This document shows positions 41,173 through 50,497 of a stretch of 64,000 nt of DNA, in pieces. This stretch comes from Arthrobacter sp. StoSoilA2 (GTDB lineage: Bacteria > Actinomycetota > Actinomycetes > Actinomycetales > Micrococcaceae). The position numbers and the translations under genes are program-made. The DNA lies in NCBI RefSeq assembly GCF_019977195.1, contig NZ_AP024643.1:186001-250000 (forward strand), written 5' to 3'. Position 1 is the stretch's first letter. Every line of letters begins with the position of its first letter. The notes under the pieces were generated by a model. It was given only the letters and a program-made list of their open reading frames with translations, had not been told where the DNA came from and did no database searches.

Positions 41173-42735
41173 GTGACGTCACCAAGTGTCGAAGAGCGGA
41201 TCGCTCAGGAGCAGGACTTTGGCTCCAAGGTGGAACTGGCCCTCGCTGCCACAAACCAGCTGTTCAACGCTCGAAATTCACCCAGCTATGTGGCGCAGGT
41301 TCTTCAGGGAGTCAACGCTGTCTCCACCAAAGTCCAGCGAACGGCCCGTCCGTTCACCGGCGTCGCGCATGCAGAACTGAAGGCCCGGGTTGGTGCCGTC
41401 GACCTCGAACGTCCGCTGCCGGATACGGCTGCTGCCCTTGAGGAGCTTGACGGGCTCTACCTCAAGGACGCGATCTACTTCCACGATGCCCGTTATGCGG
41501 CACACCTGAATTGCCCGGTGGTCATTCCCGCGCTGGTTGGTGAAGCCGTGCTCTCGGCAGTGAATTCCTCCATGGACACGTGGGACCAGAGTGCCGGCGC
41601 CACCATGATCGAGCGGCGCCTCATCGATTGGACTGCCGGCCGTATTGGTTTTGACGCCGCGGCCGATGGTGTCTTCACCTCGGGTGGGAGCCAGTCCAAC
41701 TTCCAGGCTCTGCTGATCGCCCGCAATCACGCCGTGGCCAGGCTGCGTGCCACGAACGGCGACGCGCGCCTGCCGCACCTGCTGGATCGACTCCGGATCT
41801 TCACCTCCGTTGACAGTCACTTCAGCATCCAGAAGTCTGCTTCCATGCTCGGGCTTGGCTTCGACGCGGTGATCTCCGTGCCCACCGCTGCCGACCACCG
41901 AATGGACCCCGCCGCACTTGCGGCTGCTCTGGCGGAAGCGCACGACGCCGGCCTGGTACCGATGGCGGTCGTGGCTACTGCTGGAACCACTGACTTCGGC
42001 TCGGTCGATCCTCTCTCCGAACTGGCGGCGTTGGTGCGCGCCTATAATTCCTGGCTGCACGTGGACGCTGCTTACGGTGGCGGCCTCATCGTTTCCGGCC
42101 GCTACCGCCACCTCCTGGACGGGATTCACGTGGCCGACTCCGTCACCGTCGACTTCCACAAAACCTTCTTCCAGCCCGTCAGCTCCAGCGCAGTCCTGGT
42201 CCGCAACGGCTCAATGATGCGCCACGTCACCTACTACGCCGACTACCTGAACCCGGAGAGCGCCGCGAAGGCCGAAATCCCCAACCAGGTGGACAAGAGC
42301 ATCCAGACCACCCGGCGCTTCGACGCCCTCAAGCTCTGGCTCACCCTGCGCATCATGGGCGCCGACGCGATCGGCGCGTTGTTCGACGAAGCGATCGACC
42401 TTGCTGGCCGCGTTGGAGCCCTGTTGGTGGATGACGCCGAGTTCGAACTCGCCGCCGCACCCCAGTTGAGCACTTTGGTGTTCCGCTACCGCCCGGCCGT
42501 TAACGGCGTGATCTTGGACGAGGATGCCGCAGACGTCCTCAACCCGGCCATTCGCACAGCGATCTTTGCTTCGGGCGAAGCCGTTGTTGCAGGCACCAAG
42601 GTGGCCGATCGCCACTACCTTAAATTCACCCTCCTCAACGCCGAAGCCTCCCTGAGGGACATTCAGGAAATCATCGAACTTATCCGCCGGACGGGCGACA
42701 ACCTGCTGGCGAGCACCATGGAGGCTGCAGCATGA
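41173..42735 (+). CDS. desA: PLP-dependent lysine decarboxylase of hydroxamate siderophore synthesis
   Basis: 520 residues with a GTG start, group II PLP decarboxylase fold. Visible marks: GVFTSGGSQSNFQALLIARN, VVATAGTTDFGSVDPL, WLHVDAAYGGGL and the PLP lysine in VTVDFHKTFFQP. In the DesABCD pathway this enzyme makes cadaverine from lysine. The stop overlaps desB (ATGA at 42732-42735). An iron box is directly upstream. The assignment to lysine rather than ornithine or tyrosine rests on operon context with desBCD. Confidence 0.92.
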   Translation: MTSPSVEERIAQEQDFGSKVELALAATNQLFNARNSPSYVAQVLQGVNAVSTKVQRTARPFTGVAHAELKARVGAVDLERPLPDTAAALEELDGLYLKDAIYFHDARYAAHLNCPVVIPALVGEAVLSAVNSSMDTWDQSAGATMIERRLIDWTAGRIGFDAAADGVFTSGGSQSNFQALLIARNHAVARLRATNGDARLPHLLDRLRIFTSVDSHFSIQKSASMLGLGFDAVISVPTAADHRMDPAALAAALAEAHDAGLVPMAVVATAGTTDFGSVDPLSELAALVRAYNSWLHVDAAYGGGLIVSGRYRHLLDGIHVADSVTVDFHKTFFQPVSSSAVLVRNGSMMRHVTYYADYLNPESAAKAEIPNQVDKSIQTTRRFDALKLWLTLRIMGADAIGALFDEAIDLAGRVGALLVDDAEFELAAAPQLSTLVFRYRPAVNGVILDEDAADVLNPAIRTAIFASGEAVVAGTKVADRHYLKFTLLNAEASLRDIQEIIELIRRTGDNLLASTMEAAA

Positions 42736-44075
42736 GCACCCAAGACAACGGCAAGATTTACGACGTCGCCGGCATCGGCGTCGGGCCCTTCAATCTGGGC
42801 CTGGCCGCGCTGAGCGAGCCGGTGGACAACCTCCACTGCGTTTTCCTTGACCGCAGCAAGTCCTTCGACTGGCACCCCGGCATGATGCTGGAGCCGGCCC
42901 ACCTGCAGGTACCGTTCATGGCGGACCTCGTCACTCTGGCCGATCCGACGTCGCCGTTTTCGTTCCTGAACTTCCTGAAGCAGACCGGACGCTTGTACCG
43001 CTTCTACATCCGTGAAAACTTCTACCCGCTGCGGGCGGAATACAACCAGTACTGCCAATGGGTGGCCGGCCAGCTTGAGTCGGTTCGTTTTAGCACGGAT
43101 GTGCTGAATGTGGCGTACGACGACGGCGTGTACCGCCTTTTGGTGCAGGGTCCGGACGGCGCTGAGGTGCTTCGCGCCCGCAAATTGGTTCTGGGAACCG
43201 GCACCTCACCGTATATTCCGGACTCCTGTGCAGGGATTGTGGACGGCGGCGGACTTGTCCTTCACAACGCCGAGTACCTGTTGAGGAAGAGTGAGCTGCA
43301 GTCCAAGCGCAGCATCACCATCGTCGGTAGCGGCCAGAGTGCCGCGGAGCTTTACTACGAACTCCTTCAGGAAATCGACGTGTGCGGCTACCAGCTCAAC
43401 TGGGTGACCCGCTCGGGCCGCTTCTTCCCGTTGGAGTACACCAAGCTGACGCTTGAGATGACCTCGCCCGAGTACGTGGACTACTTCCATTCGTTGCCGG
43501 GGGAGCAGCGTGACTCCCTGATCAAGAATCAGAAGAACCTCTACAAGGGCATCAACCCGGACCTGATCGACGACATTTACGACCTCCTATACACCAAGAG
43601 CCTCTCCGGCATGGTGGATACGCAACTGCACACGCACTCATCGCTAACAGCCGCTGAGTGGGACCCGGCCACGGGCACCCACACACTGCAGTTGCACCAC
43701 GAGGAACACGGCCGCAATTACAGCCTCGAGTCCGAAGCCGTTGTTCTCGCCACCGGCTATACGTACAAGGAACCCGCCTTCCTGGCCGGCATCCCGGATC
43801 GGATCCGCCGCGATGCCAAGGGCCGCTTCGACGTCGAGCGCAACTATGGAACCGGCGTCGAACCCGGCGAAATCTTCGTCCAGAACGCCGAGCTTCACAC
43901 CCACGGTTTCGTCACGCCGGACCTTGGCATGGCCGCTTACCGCAATTCCTGCATCCTGCGGGAAATCACCGGCCGCGAGGTCTACCCGATCGAGCGGAGC
44001 ATCGCGTTCCAGCAGTTCGGCGCACCGGCTCCAGTTGCTTCAACAGTTCCGAACGCCGCGGGGGCTGCTGTATGA
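42732..44075 (+). CDS. desB: lysine/cadaverine N-hydroxylase (flavin monooxygenase)
   Basis: 447 residues. FAD-binding GIGVGPFNLGLAAL near residue 16, NADPH-binding TIVGSGQSAAELYYELL (~residues 197-213), and the C-terminal ATGYTYKEPAFL motif. This is the SidA/IucD/PvdA-type N-hydroxylating monooxygenase. It hydroxylates the terminal amine of cadaverine in the hydroxamate pathway. The stop overlaps the next gene (ATGA). Confidence 0.94.
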   Translation: MSTQDNGKIYDVAGIGVGPFNLGLAALSEPVDNLHCVFLDRSKSFDWHPGMMLEPAHLQVPFMADLVTLADPTSPFSFLNFLKQTGRLYRFYIRENFYPLRAEYNQYCQWVAGQLESVRFSTDVLNVAYDDGVYRLLVQGPDGAEVLRARKLVLGTGTSPYIPDSCAGIVDGGGLVLHNAEYLLRKSELQSKRSITIVGSGQSAAELYYELLQEIDVCGYQLNWVTRSGRFFPLEYTKLTLEMTSPEYVDYFHSLPGEQRDSLIKNQKNLYKGINPDLIDDIYDLLYTKSLSGMVDTQLHTHSSLTAAEWDPATGTHTLQLHHEEHGRNYSLESEAVVLATGYTYKEPAFLAGIPDRIRRDAKGRFDVERNYGTGVEPGEIFVQNAELHTHGFVTPDLGMAAYRNSCILREITGREVYPIERSIAFQQFGAPAPVASTVPNAAGAAV

Positions 44076-44662
44076 GCTTCACATTCCGGCCAGTCGACCC
44101 CATAGCGGACGCACCGGTCCTCCACAGCTGGGTAAGCCAGGAGTACGCACGCTTCTGGGGCATGGTTTCGGCCACCGAGCAGGACGTTGTGGAGGAGTAC
44201 TCGCGGATCGCCGAATCGGGTCACCACCAGGCGTTACTGGGACTCGACGACGGCGTGCCCGCCTTCCTGATGGAGCGGTACCGTCCAGAGTCCTCGCCGT
44301 TGGCGGACGTCTACGAGGTCCAGAGCGGTGATGTGGGTATGCACCTCCTTGTGTCCCCACCAGGTGGCGACCCGCAGCCCGGTTACACCACGGCCGTCTT
44401 GCAGTCCGTCATGGCGGAACTGTTCGACCACCCCGCAACCCAGCGGGTCGTCGTGGAGCCTGACGCCCGCAACCACAAGATCCATGTGCTGAATGAGAAG
44501 GTGGGCTTCCGTCCGCACGGCCTGGTGACCCTTCCCGCCGTCGATCCTGCCGAAGACCATAAGCAGGGGCTTCTGAGCTTCTGCACGCGCGAGGATTTCC
44601 TCGCGACCCTGACCCCGATTCTGGCCGCGCCTGCCGCGGCGACCAGAGGAGATTCCCTGTGA
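44072..44662 (+). CDS. desC: GNAT-family siderophore acyltransferase
   Basis: 196 residues from ATG 44072. IucB/RhbD-like acyltransferase motifs: FWGMVSATEQDVVEEYSRI, DVGMHLLVSPP, VVVEPDARNHKIHVLNEKVGF and FCTREDFL. It acylates N-hydroxycadaverine with succinyl-CoA (or acetyl-CoA for B-type products). The stop overlaps the desD GTG (GTGA at 44659-44662). Confidence 0.92.
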   Translation: MSFTFRPVDPIADAPVLHSWVSQEYARFWGMVSATEQDVVEEYSRIAESGHHQALLGLDDGVPAFLMERYRPESSPLADVYEVQSGDVGMHLLVSPPGGDPQPGYTTAVLQSVMAELFDHPATQRVVVEPDARNHKIHVLNEKVGFRPHGLVTLPAVDPAEDHKQGLLSFCTREDFLATLTPILAAPAAATRGDSL

Positions 44663-46500
44663 CCACTACCGCTGAAGCGACCCTCCACGAGGCAGCCGAA
44701 CTTGTATCCCACCTGACTCCGGAGCGCTGGGCCGTCGCCAACAGGCACTTGATCCGAAAAGCCATCGCCGAGTTCTCCCACGAGCGGATCCTGGTGCCGG
44801 AGCTGATCTGTGAGGAGGGCGGCGGCGTCGGGCTCTACAAGGTGGTCAGCGACGACGCCACCGTTGAGTACCGCTTCCGTGCGCGGTTCTTGGCGCTTGA
44901 ACACTGGTCCGTGGCTGTTGAGTCGATCGTCCGGCTGCGCGATGGTGCGGAGCTGCCGCTGGACGCCTTGGACTTCATCACCGAGTTCCACGAGGCACTG
45001 GCCATTCGCCAGGAGATGCTGCCCGTCTACCTCGAGGAAATCAGCAGCACACTGGCCAGCCACGCCTACAAGCAGGGCAAGCCTTTTAGCTCTGCCGAGT
45101 TGGCCGCGGGCATCACCCGCGGCGCGGACCGGGCGGCCGATTTTCAGGCGGTCGAGCACAGTATGGCTGAGGGGCATCCGTGCTTCGTTGCCAACAACGG
45201 CCGGCTGGGTTTCGGCATTGCCGATTATCATGCGTTCGCGCCGGAAACCGGTGCTGTGGTGAAGCTTCAGTGGATCGCTGTGCATCGGAGCAGAGCCGTC
45301 TTTACGTCCAGCGCAGGCTTGGATTACCGGACGCACTTTGAGGCCGAACTTGGACCTGCAACTCTGTCATGGTTCAAAGCGGAACTTGCCGCTTCCGGCC
45401 TTGATCCTGAGGACTACCTGCTCATGCCGGTGCACCCCTGGCAATGGGACAACAAGCTCACCGTGACGTTCGCGGCAGAAATCGCCCAGCGCCACATCGT
45501 AAACCTGGGCAGCGGCGAGGACTCCTACCAGGCGCAGCAGTCCATCCGTACGTTCTTCAACACCACCTCACCGGAGAAGGCGTACGTCAAAACGGCCATG
45601 TCCGTGCTGAACATGGGCTTCATGCGTGGTCTTTCTCCCCAGTACATGAAGGCAACGCCGGCGATCAACGATTGGCTGCATCAATTGATCGGCAATGACC
45701 AGGAGCTCCAGAACCGGGGCCTGGCCATGATCCGTGAAAGGGCGGCCATTGGATACCACAACCGCTATTACGAGGCTGCTTCGGCCAAGGGCTCGCCTTA
45801 CCCGAAGATGCTCTCGGCTCTGTGGAGGGAAAGTCCCCTTCCGTTGCTTGAAGACGGCCAGCAGTTGGCCACCATGGCGTCCTTGTTGCACGTGGATCCC
45901 TCCGGTGCCTCGGTGGCCTCAGCCTTGATTCAGCGCTCCGGGTTGGCTCCGACGGATTGGCTGCGTCGCTACTTTGAGGCCTACCTCGTTCCGTTGATCC
46001 ACTGTCTCTACGAGTATGAGCTCGCGTTCATGCCTCACGGCGAGAATGTCATCCTGATCCTGGAAGGCGGTGCACCCGTCCGCGCGATCATGAAGGATAT
46101 CGCCGAGGAAATCGTGGTGATGGGAGACCGGCTCGAGTTGCCCGAGGAAGTCTCCCGCGTCAAGGCCGAGATTCCTGCCGAAGAAATGGTCCTCGCCATC
46201 TTCACCGACGTGTTCGACTGCATCTTCCGTTTCCTGGGGGCCATCCTTGTGGAGGACGGGACGCTGCGGGAAGACGAGTTCTGGGGGACTGCCGCTGCCG
46301 TGGTTCGTGAATATCAGGAACGCCATCCGGAACTAGCGGAGCAGTTCGCCATGCATGATCTGTTCGCTGCGGACTTCGAGTTGTCCTGCCTCAATCGGCT
46401 GCAGTTGCGGAACAACCAACAGATGCTCGATATCTCGGATCCCTCCGGGGGATTGCAGATGGCTGGCCGCCTGGCCAACCCCCTGGCAAAGTTCGCTTAG
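44659..46500 (+). CDS. desD: NRPS-independent siderophore (NIS) synthetase, IucA/IucC family
   Basis: 613 residues. ATP-binding and core motifs are visible: GHPCFVANNGRLGF, LLMPVHPWQWDNKL, TFFNTTSPEKAYVKTAMSV, HGENVILILEGGAPVRAIMKD. The C-terminus resembles the FhuF-like tail of IucA/C proteins (LNRLQLRNNQQMLDIS). DesD-type synthetases condense the hydroxamate units into desferrioxamine-like (nocardamine/ferrioxamine) siderophores. No export or receptor gene is adjacent, so uptake must be encoded elsewhere. Confidence 0.94.
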   Translation: MTTTAEATLHEAAELVSHLTPERWAVANRHLIRKAIAEFSHERILVPELICEEGGGVGLYKVVSDDATVEYRFRARFLALEHWSVAVESIVRLRDGAELPLDALDFITEFHEALAIRQEMLPVYLEEISSTLASHAYKQGKPFSSAELAAGITRGADRAADFQAVEHSMAEGHPCFVANNGRLGFGIADYHAFAPETGAVVKLQWIAVHRSRAVFTSSAGLDYRTHFEAELGPATLSWFKAELAASGLDPEDYLLMPVHPWQWDNKLTVTFAAEIAQRHIVNLGSGEDSYQAQQSIRTFFNTTSPEKAYVKTAMSVLNMGFMRGLSPQYMKATPAINDWLHQLIGNDQELQNRGLAMIRERAAIGYHNRYYEAASAKGSPYPKMLSALWRESPLPLLEDGQQLATMASLLHVDPSGASVASALIQRSGLAPTDWLRRYFEAYLVPLIHCLYEYELAFMPHGENVILILEGGAPVRAIMKDIAEEIVVMGDRLELPEEVSRVKAEIPAEEMVLAIFTDVFDCIFRFLGAILVEDGTLREDEFWGTAAAVVREYQERHPELAEQFAMHDLFAADFELSCLNRLQLRNNQQMLDISDPSGGLQMAGRLANPLAKFA

Positions 46501-46513
46501 GCGGAAAATTGGC

Positions 46514-46556
46514 GGAGGCGCCACCGGGAAAGATTGCTTCATCCGGTGGCGCCTCC
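46514..46556. terminator. terminator hairpin after desD
   Basis: GGAGGCGCCACCGG (46514-46527) pairs perfectly with CCGGTGGCGCCTCC (46543-46556) across a 15-base loop, 14 bp after the desD stop. No U-run, which is common for actinobacterial hairpin terminators. It separates desD from the convergent gene at 46684. Confidence 0.8.
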
Positions 46557-46683
46557 TCGTGACTGGCTGCCTGATCCGACCCCAGGCAGCAGCCACGCCT
46601 ATGTAGTACTGGTTGCCGCTGAATCGTGTTGCGGAAAAGGACGCGGCTTCACAGCATTTCCTTATTCCGTGGCATTTCCTTTG

Positions 46684-47544
46684 TCAGGCTGCCCGTCTAT
46701 ATCGGAGGCCTGCGATTGCCCGCTCGCACTCAGCCGGCGAGGTGGGAAGATCCAGGAATTCCACGAGCGTGCGCCGCCCACCGCCCAGGTGTAGTGCGTC
46801 GATGCGTTGCAGACAGCGGAACAATGCCTCGTAACTCTCCCGCTTGCGGGTCATCATGGTGTGAATGCTTCCGCGATGGTAGGCCGCAGTGGCGTCGACC
46901 GCCGTTAATTCGCCTCGGCATATGTGTCCCATTTCGGCCAACATTTCCCAGTTAAGCAGCTTGCCGCCTTCAGACCAGCCGAGGTGCAGGGTTGCTATCG
47001 TGTGGCTTCTCCGCCGGGCGCTGCTGCCGAGCGATATTTCATGAATCAGCCGTTCGAAGTGCGCCATGGTGGCAAGCCCGGTAAAGACGTCGGTGCAGGA
47101 GAACGGCTCAAGACGTTCATTTTCCGTCGCCCAACCCTCGACGAGATCCCGCATGGAGTCGTCATCAGCAGGCACACCTGCCGCTTCAAAAAAGGCACTG
47201 AGGTCCTGCATGGTTTCGCGGACTCCAACGCCGTGATAGGCGCGGGACGCCCCAAGGTTTTTGGCAGACATTTGCAGCTCGCCGCCCTCCGCTTGGGCCC
47301 TTAGCATGTCCTCGACTTCAGGAACAAGCCAGTCACCGGGAAATAGCCATCCGGATTGCTCACTACGTTGGCGCCAGCGCCCACGGAGCTGTAAGGATCT
47401 GCTTTCGATTCTCAAGTGAGCGAGTTGATCTTCCATGTCCAATGAGTGCCGGGGATGTGGAAGTCGTGACGCAATTTGGTCCAAATACTGGACATTGGTC
47501 TCGCTCGGCATCGTTCCGTGCGCAGTCCGGGCCTTGGCCACCAT
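46684..47544 (-). CDS. degenerate GGDEF-like regulatory protein
   Basis: About 286 residues if started at ATG 47544; a GTG one codon later (47541) or an ATG at 47511 are alternatives, and the frame opens to 47619. An N-terminal helical part ends in GVRETMQDLSAFFEAAGVPA. It is followed by CTDVFTGLATMAHFERLIHEI, which matches the DxxTGLxNRxxFxxxL entry of diguanylate cyclases. The place where GG(D/E)EF should stand reads AYHRGSIHTMM, so cyclase activity is not expected. Divergent from the pilus operon across 190 bp, so a regulatory role there is a plausible inference. Leftward end is 128 bp from the desD terminator. Confidence 0.65.
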   Translation of the reverse strand: MVAKARTAHGTMPSETNVQYLDQIASRLPHPRHSLDMEDQLAHLRIESRSLQLRGRWRQRSEQSGWLFPGDWLVPEVEDMLRAQAEGGELQMSAKNLGASRAYHGVGVRETMQDLSAFFEAAGVPADDDSMRDLVEGWATENERLEPFSCTDVFTGLATMAHFERLIHEISLGSSARRRSHTIATLHLGWSEGGKLLNWEMLAEMGHICRGELTAVDATAAYHRGSIHTMMTRKRESYEALFRCLQRIDALHLGGGRRTLVEFLDLPTSPAECERAIAGLRYRRAA

Positions 47545-47730
47545 CTTCCTGTGAGACCCCGAGAGCTGCCTCTCAAAAAGTTTTCGTTTTCTGCGACACG
47601 AATTTTTCCCACCCCGCACTCATTGACTGGAGATCCACCTTGAAGGACGCAAGTGGGAGGCCTCCGTTGCTTCAACGTTTTGCTCGTCGGCTGTGGGGTC
47701 GGCCGGTCACTGTTCTTTGGAAGGAACCCC

Positions 47731-50376
47731 TTGAAGTATCCGCTAGGGAAGATTACGGCGTTCGTTGCCGCGTTGATGGTGGTCCTCGGGGCACTTTCAG
47801 TGGTGGCGCTCGGCCTGACTGCACCGGCTCAGGCCTATGAGATAGCGACCAGCCCGGCGAACATCACTGGCGGTGACGCCACTTTGACGATGCCGGGGTC
47901 GGGCCTGACCGCGACCTACGACCAATCGGGGCTAACCGACCTCGTGGGCCGGACAACGATGGATAGTCGAGGCTATGTCGCGAGCGACTTTTCACCGGCA
48001 ATCCCAGCCGGGTCGCCAGCTGTCGAATTCGCCACCAACGCAATCAACAATTGCGCAGCAACTGGTCCTTGTAGCGGCTTGGGGACTGTCACGATCGCGT
48101 TCAGCCAGCCAGTTAGGAATCCTGTGCTCAACGTTGCAGGAATCGGGGCCACCTCATGGCTTGATATTGGCAAAGACGGCACGATCGACCAACAGTCCGA
48201 ATTCCACGTCGTGCTGGACATGGCAACGACAGGTTTGTCCATGACCCGGCTTTCCGGTGGAAACCTGGCGGTAGTGGGAAATACGATCACTGCCACTAAC
48301 GACAACACTGGCATTCGCTGCGACACGAATGTTAACGGTGGCACGCCTCCTCAGCATGACGCAGAGGCTACGGCAGCGTGCGGCTCCGTCCGGATCAACG
48401 GCATTGTCACGTCCCTGACGTTCAACATCAGCGCCATCTTCACCCAAACCACCAGCACTATGCCGCCCAACACGATCAACGACCCACAGGACTCGGGCCA
48501 TAACGCCGACAACTTTCTGATGGCGATGACCGTTCCGCAGGATTTCGGTGACGCGCCTGCTTCCTACGATCAAAACAATGCCGCAAGGGCTGTTCTTTCG
48601 GATGTGACCCTTGGGGCGAACGTGACTGAGGATAACGCTCAGGTCGCCAACGGCACCGCGTCGCCGAATGCGGGTGCGACGGCGGCCCAGGACCTGATGG
48701 ACGACGGCGTGGCTCTGGCGCCCATGACGCAAGGTGCTACCAGCTACTCAACCACCGTGGCGATCAGCGGGGCCAGCAAAACCGGAACGACCTGTGGCTG
48801 GATTGACTTGAACAAGGACGGCCTGTTCAATAACACCGCGGAGCGCGCCTGCGCCACGTTCGCTGCGGGCGCCACGACCGCAACACTTACCTGGACAGTC
48901 CCTGCCGGGGTGGGTGCGGGGACGACGTATGCGCGGTTCCGGATCGGTTACACGACCGCCCAGGTCCAGGTCCCGATCGGTGCATCGGATTCCGGCGAGG
49001 TGGAAGACTACATCTTCACGATCGCTCCGGCGTCCGCTCCTGCGATCACGCTGGTGAAGACGGTGGACAAGACCACCCTGGTGGCCGGTGAGACCGCCAC
49101 GTATACGTTCGTGGCGAAGAACACGGGCAATGTGACGCTGACCTCGGTGGTGATCACCGAAACCCTGTTCTCCGGAACGGGCACCATGTCGGCTTTGTCG
49201 TATGCCTGGCCTGGTCTTCCGGGGATCCTTTTGCCGGGGCAGTCCGTGACGGCGACCGCAACGTATGTGGTCACGGCCTCGGATGTGACCACGGGGTTGG
49301 TGACCAACACGGCGAAGGTCACCGGGAACCCGCCCCTGGGGTTGCCTGTTTCGGCAACCGATGATGCGCAGGTCACCGCGCCGGCTGCGTGGAAGATCAA
49401 GAAGAGCGCCACGGTCAACGGGTCCGTTCCCGCAAACCAGTCCGTGAGCCCTGGCCAGACCATCGTGTACACGGTGACGGCGTCCAGTATCAGCGGCACC
49501 ATCACCGGGGTGGTGCTGAAGGACAACCTGGCAGAGGTCCTGGATGACGCGACGTTCGTGTCCGGGTCAGCGACCCTGGTCATCGGCACCGGAGCACCCG
49601 TACCGGTGCCCAACCCCGTACCGCCCTCCACGGTGCTGACCACGGCGGCGTTCACGCTGCCGGCCGGTCAGACGGCCACCCTGACGTACAGTGTGCTGGT
49701 CAAGGCCGGGGCGTGGAACGAACAACTCGTCAACGTCGTGACGGGCACCTCCACCACCACACCACCGCAGACCTGCGCACCCTCTTCCGGGGCGCCCGGC
49801 CCTGACTGCACCACCACCCATCACACCCCGGCGAAGGTCCTGATCGAGAAGATCGGCGAGTCCTCCGGCGGGACCTGGGTGCCGATGGCCGGCTCCACCT
49901 GGGCGGTGCACGTCGATAACGCCGGCACCCCCGGTGCCGTGCTGGCCAGCCCCGCCATCACCGCCGTGGCCGGGCAAACAGGCCGGTTCCAACTCGAAGG
50001 AATCCAGCCCGGAACGTACTGGCTTGAAGAAACCACCGCCCCGGCCGGCTTCAACCTCCTGGCCGAACCGGTGAAATTCACCATCGCCACCAACGGCACC
50101 GTGACCCTCGGACAAGGCTCTACGGGTCAAGGCTCCGCGGGTGGGGTGGTGACCAGTACCGACGCCGATGGTGACGGGATCTTCCTGCTCACGGTCCGGG
50201 ACGTGCCGGCCCTGGAGCTGCCCGAGTCCGGCGGCATCGGCTGGTGGCCCTTCACTACCGCAGGATCGGCCCTGTTGCTGGCCGCCCTCGCACTGGCCCT
50301 GGCCGCCAACCGCCGCCGCGAGTCCGCTACTACCCGGCAGGAATCCACGACCACCCGGCACGAGTCCATTACCTAA
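47731..50376 (+). CDS. LPESG-anchored pilus tip-like or minor-pilin protein with GEVED and SpaA modules
   Basis: 881 residues from TTG 47731 (GGAAGG six bases upstream); a start at 47653 is in frame. Signal segment LKYPLGKITAFVAALMVVLG to APAQA. An N-terminal domain to ~270 is followed by a GEVED module (DFGDAPASYDQ... to SGEVEDYIF), a DUF7507-type module with YAWPGLPGILLPGQSV, a DUF11-type module, and a SpaA/CnaB module (YWLEETTAPAGFNLLAEP, E-box). LPESG sorting motif, hydrophobic helix, then a tail RRRESATTRQESTTTRHESIT with repeated codons. First gene of the pilus operon. Confidence 0.9.
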   Translation: MKYPLGKITAFVAALMVVLGALSVVALGLTAPAQAYEIATSPANITGGDATLTMPGSGLTATYDQSGLTDLVGRTTMDSRGYVASDFSPAIPAGSPAVEFATNAINNCAATGPCSGLGTVTIAFSQPVRNPVLNVAGIGATSWLDIGKDGTIDQQSEFHVVLDMATTGLSMTRLSGGNLAVVGNTITATNDNTGIRCDTNVNGGTPPQHDAEATAACGSVRINGIVTSLTFNISAIFTQTTSTMPPNTINDPQDSGHNADNFLMAMTVPQDFGDAPASYDQNNAARAVLSDVTLGANVTEDNAQVANGTASPNAGATAAQDLMDDGVALAPMTQGATSYSTTVAISGASKTGTTCGWIDLNKDGLFNNTAERACATFAAGATTATLTWTVPAGVGAGTTYARFRIGYTTAQVQVPIGASDSGEVEDYIFTIAPASAPAITLVKTVDKTTLVAGETATYTFVAKNTGNVTLTSVVITETLFSGTGTMSALSYAWPGLPGILLPGQSVTATATYVVTASDVTTGLVTNTAKVTGNPPLGLPVSATDDAQVTAPAAWKIKKSATVNGSVPANQSVSPGQTIVYTVTASSISGTITGVVLKDNLAEVLDDATFVSGSATLVIGTGAPVPVPNPVPPSTVLTTAAFTLPAGQTATLTYSVLVKAGAWNEQLVNVVTGTSTTTPPQTCAPSSGAPGPDCTTTHHTPAKVLIEKIGESSGGTWVPMAGSTWAVHVDNAGTPGAVLASPAITAVAGQTGRFQLEGIQPGTYWLEETTAPAGFNLLAEPVKFTIATNGTVTLGQGSTGQGSAGGVVTSTDADGDGIFLLTVRDVPALELPESGGIGWWPFTTAGSALLLAALALALAANRRRESATTRQESTTTRHESIT

Positions 50377-50415
50377 AGAAGAGCCGGGACGAGCCGGTCA
50401 CCACCTAAAGAAGAG
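50371..50415 (+). repeat. 13-bp direct repeat at the 3' end of the tip-protein gene
   Basis: ACCTAAAGAAGAG occurs at 50371-50383 (including the stop codon) and again at 50403-50415 in the intergenic gap, 32 bp apart. Upstream, three degenerate ~21-bp units (GAGTCC/GAATCC...ACCCGGCA) encode the tail repeats. The pattern looks like a slippage tract that crosses the stop codon. Confidence 0.7.
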
Positions 50416-50497
50416 TTCCCTCCTGGCCTTGTGCGTGTTGCGGGGCGGGGCGGTGCATGTCCATCTCCGAGTACCACCTGTAGGAAGAACCATCACG

